A stretch of 64,000 bases of DNA from Onchidella celtica (lineage: Eukaryota > Mollusca > Gastropoda > Systellommatophora > Onchidiidae): the NCBI GenBank assembly GCA_963931925.1, contig OZ007576.1, positions 16,190,802-16,254,801 of the forward strand, in the 5' to 3' direction. The notes under the pieces are model-generated. The model was not told where the DNA came from. It saw only the letters and a program-made list of their open reading frames with translations, and did no database searches. Shown here one piece after another: positions 61,401 to 64,000 of the stretch (the first letter of the stretch is position 1; each line of letters opens with the position of its first letter). Both the position numbers and the translations under genes were made by a program.

Positions 61401-64000
61401 TGGCCTTGCTACAAAATACTACTTTTCTTTTTTTTTTTTTTTCAAATTCCTGGTAATTTATGGTGTATACGGCAAATTCTATGCAAGGCTATAAAATACA
61501 CAACTAATTTTTAACAACTGAAGTTATCAGACAAATAAGCAAAAACAAAACTTATTTTAAGGAATCTGGTGTTAAAAAAATAAAGACAGAAAAACAACAT
61601 TATGACGTACTGATTCAGTGAAACCAATCAGTGAAATTTAAGAAAGAGATCAGGAGTTTTTAACTACATATTCATTCCCCTGGATATTAAGGAGATTCCT
61701 AGCAGACAAGATATTCTGTGCTTAATCAGCCACTAGGTGCAGAAAAGCTACTACTATATTCACTTAAACATTGTAAAGGCAGTTGTTTTACTAAGAGCTG
61801 TAAATGCAATTTATTTATAACTACAACAGATGCCCATTTCTAATATTTACTGAGAACCGGCATTGGGCTCGGCGCCCACTAGCCAATTTTGATCAGCTGA
61901 CTAGTTGGCTAGTGCACGAGGTCTCACTGAAACTAATCAAAATTGGCTGGTGCACACCTAGTCTTAAGCTTTACAAGCCCAGGAAATGAATGAAATGAAT
62001 GAAATACTAAACATTAACTCAGACGTGCATCTCAAAAAAAAAACTCATCACTCAAACATGTTGTCTAAGGATGCCAGTGTGTAAACTTTAACATTCAGGA
62101 AAAGAATATATTAATCATAGCTAACATATCAGTTGGCAAATGCTTTTGTGATGTCCTCCTTCTGAACTATCAAGCATTAATATTTTTTTTTTAATTGAAA
62201 TACACATTTAACACTTTTCTTGGCTCTTATGATCAGTTAGTTTACAATGGGCTTAGCACCAATAAATGGAGAACAAGTGAGGTAAAATATGCATAATTCA
62301 AAATCATGAGGCAAGAAACAGTAGGGTTAATGATCAGATTCAGCAAATGACTTTGCAGTGTAGGATTTGTTTCAACTTTGGAATTAATTGATGTGGTAAG
62401 AGCAAATGTTTTCAAAGGATTTCACAAAAGGGGAAGAAGCAAGGTTATTCATGCACTGCCCTGAATTATAAATTCAATTGAGATTGATTTCATTGAAATA
62501 TGTCTGAGTCAAATGAATTACATTTTCTGGTTGCTACAAGATTGTCCATACTTATGTGAACTAGAGAGAAAACATTAACATATCAACCTTTTTTTTCCTG
62601 TGGGAATAATGACAAAACTGGACATGCACATCCAATTTATGCAAAACAAAAAAGGAAAAAAAAAAATCTGCACTTATTGTCTCATATTAAACTGGTCTAA
62701 AAATGACCACTGCTATTTATTGGGACCCCTTGTCATTAATGCATAGAAATGTTAAAGTGATTAAGCAATTATGCAGCACGCTGGTTCATTTAGTTATGTT
62801 GATGGTCAGAAAGATATGGGAGTAAAGCAAATGTGAATGAATGGTAACTTCAGGTAATCCTTCCAGCACACCCAGTAATGCAAGCTTAACTTCCTAGAAA
62901 ATTCAAACCAGTTTCTTTAAACTAAATTTTTACTTTTTTTTCCTCGGAAGCCTGAAGGACCATATAAGTTATAAATGTATAAGATTAAACTGCAGTAAAC
63001 AAATCAAACATTACTCTCTCCTCAGTATTTTTATTTATTGCCTAATTAAGGTAAATCCTGATTTACCACAATCTTTTGCTTCAATGCACAAACTAACATC
63101 ATTCTACCACTTGAAGTGCCACATATTTGATGTAATTTACTTTCTTATACTGGTAATGGAAAATCTATGGTGCTCAGAAATTAATAAAAGTATGTGGACA
63201 ATGAGAACTACTTACCTCCTAACGAACGTGAATTATTTTCAAGTTATGCACCATTCACTTTTTACCTAAACAGCAGTTTACATTGCTATAAATGAGCATT
63301 TTCGAAGAATCATAGAATCTGCAATTCAGCATGTCTGCAATTATGGATATATATATCTCCAGAACACAGCTTACACTGCATAAATAATTATGACTATATA
63401 AAGAGGCCAATTTTACTGCTCCAGTCTACCCTCAGGCTCCCACAACCTACGTTAAAACAGAGATCTAATTTATAATACATATAAGACACTCTAAAACTAA
63501 CCTAGCAGAAGACTACAACAAATAAAATTTGTTTTTCCGCACAATTTGCATTTAATGAATCTTTGTTCAAATGCAAAAAAATGTCAAATTTGTTTACAAC
63601 CATCAAAATTATCCCCAACAAACAATTTTTAACCCCCCCCCCCCCCCCCAAATTACGAATAGGCTGATCAGCATTTTCAACTTTGTACTTAAAAACTTAT
63701 TTAATTATGCATTTTCCTGACCGGACACTTATCAAGTTTTCTAAGATGTGTTTCCTTACCATATGACTGATAAAAGTACTGCCACTATGAACACTATCCT
63801 GTTTGAATAAATTCCTAACAAAGGTGATGTGTTTTCACCATTACAGAATATCACACTTCTCAAAACAAGGCATGCAGGGTGGAGGCTAAGGGTGATATTG
63901 ATATATGCCCGTGAGATTCAGGACTAGTGTCTGTTTTGTGATTAACTTCAGTGACAAACTCAAAAAGCTGTTTAACGCTATGTGAATGCCCCATACAAAA
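58482..64000 (-). other. CLIP1: Upstream CLIP1 intron, running off the window
   Basis: No coding exon recognised. Contains a long inverted-repeat element (59748-60398), A/T runs and a poly-C run at about 63633-63649. Confidence 0.5.
59748..60398. mobile_element. Long-arm inverted-repeat element with TTAA flanks
   Basis: Flanked by TTAA at 59744-59747 and 60399-60402, the target of piggyBac-type transposons. Each arm is about 140 bases: GTTCATCATTCACC, GAGCTCTGTCAGGTGGCAG and ATAGGCCCACTGCG on the left recur inverted and in reverse order on the right. No transposase frame. The 651-base unit would fold into a large hairpin. Confidence 0.7.

Overview
This is eukaryotic, intron-rich, AT-rich DNA, most likely from a marine bilaterian invertebrate (echinoderm, hemichordate or lophotrochozoan; the sequence alone does not settle which). 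The evidence is a vertebrate-like multi-exon CLIP1 gene with GT-AG introns, tRNA-headed SINEs, several non-autonomous DNA transposons (hAT, PIF/Harbinger, TTAA-type) and many microsatellites. No bacterial or viral gene is visible.

Layout. About 1-5.2 kb is repeats and intergenic DNA (SINE, FLYWCH-bearing inverted-repeat element, AG and CA microsatellites). At 5.2-7.5 kb on the minus strand is a compact two-exon gene for a 238-residue ubiquitin-like protein ending in a bare RLRGG. It has a readable core promoter: initiator at 7365, TATA box about 30 bases upstream, then a heat-shock element and a perfect ISRE/IRF site. From 7.5 to 13.7 kb there is regulatory-looking and repetitive DNA (CRE, octamer, kappaB-type palindromes). 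At 13.8-14.6 kb on the plus strand is a two-exon gene for a 70-residue secreted precursor: a signal peptide, an RKR cleavage site and a 15-residue C-terminal peptide. I do not recognise that peptide.

From 16.3 kb to the right edge the minus strand dominates. The 3' two-thirds of a CLIP1 (CLIP-170) orthologue spans 31.6-58.5 kb. I reconstructed 16 exons, all with GT-AG boundaries and continuous phase. They encode about 631 residues: coiled coil, a degenerate linker, two zinc knuckles and the C-terminal DEQTF tail. The CAP-Gly exons lie beyond 64 kb. A further large coding exon (585 codons) at 17.1-18.85 kb starts at a splice acceptor whose phase fits the CLIP1 exon carrying knuckle 1. It could be an alternative CLIP1 last exon that swaps knuckle 2 and the aromatic tail for a long acidic disordered tail, or it could belong to a separate downstream gene.

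How the parts may work together. CLIP1 is a microtubule plus-end tracker whose knuckle 2 and terminal aromatic residue control dynactin binding and autoinhibition, so the proposed exon choice would be functionally meaningful. The ubiquitin-like gene looks like a stress- and IRF-inducible modifier. The three loci show no sign of a shared pathway.
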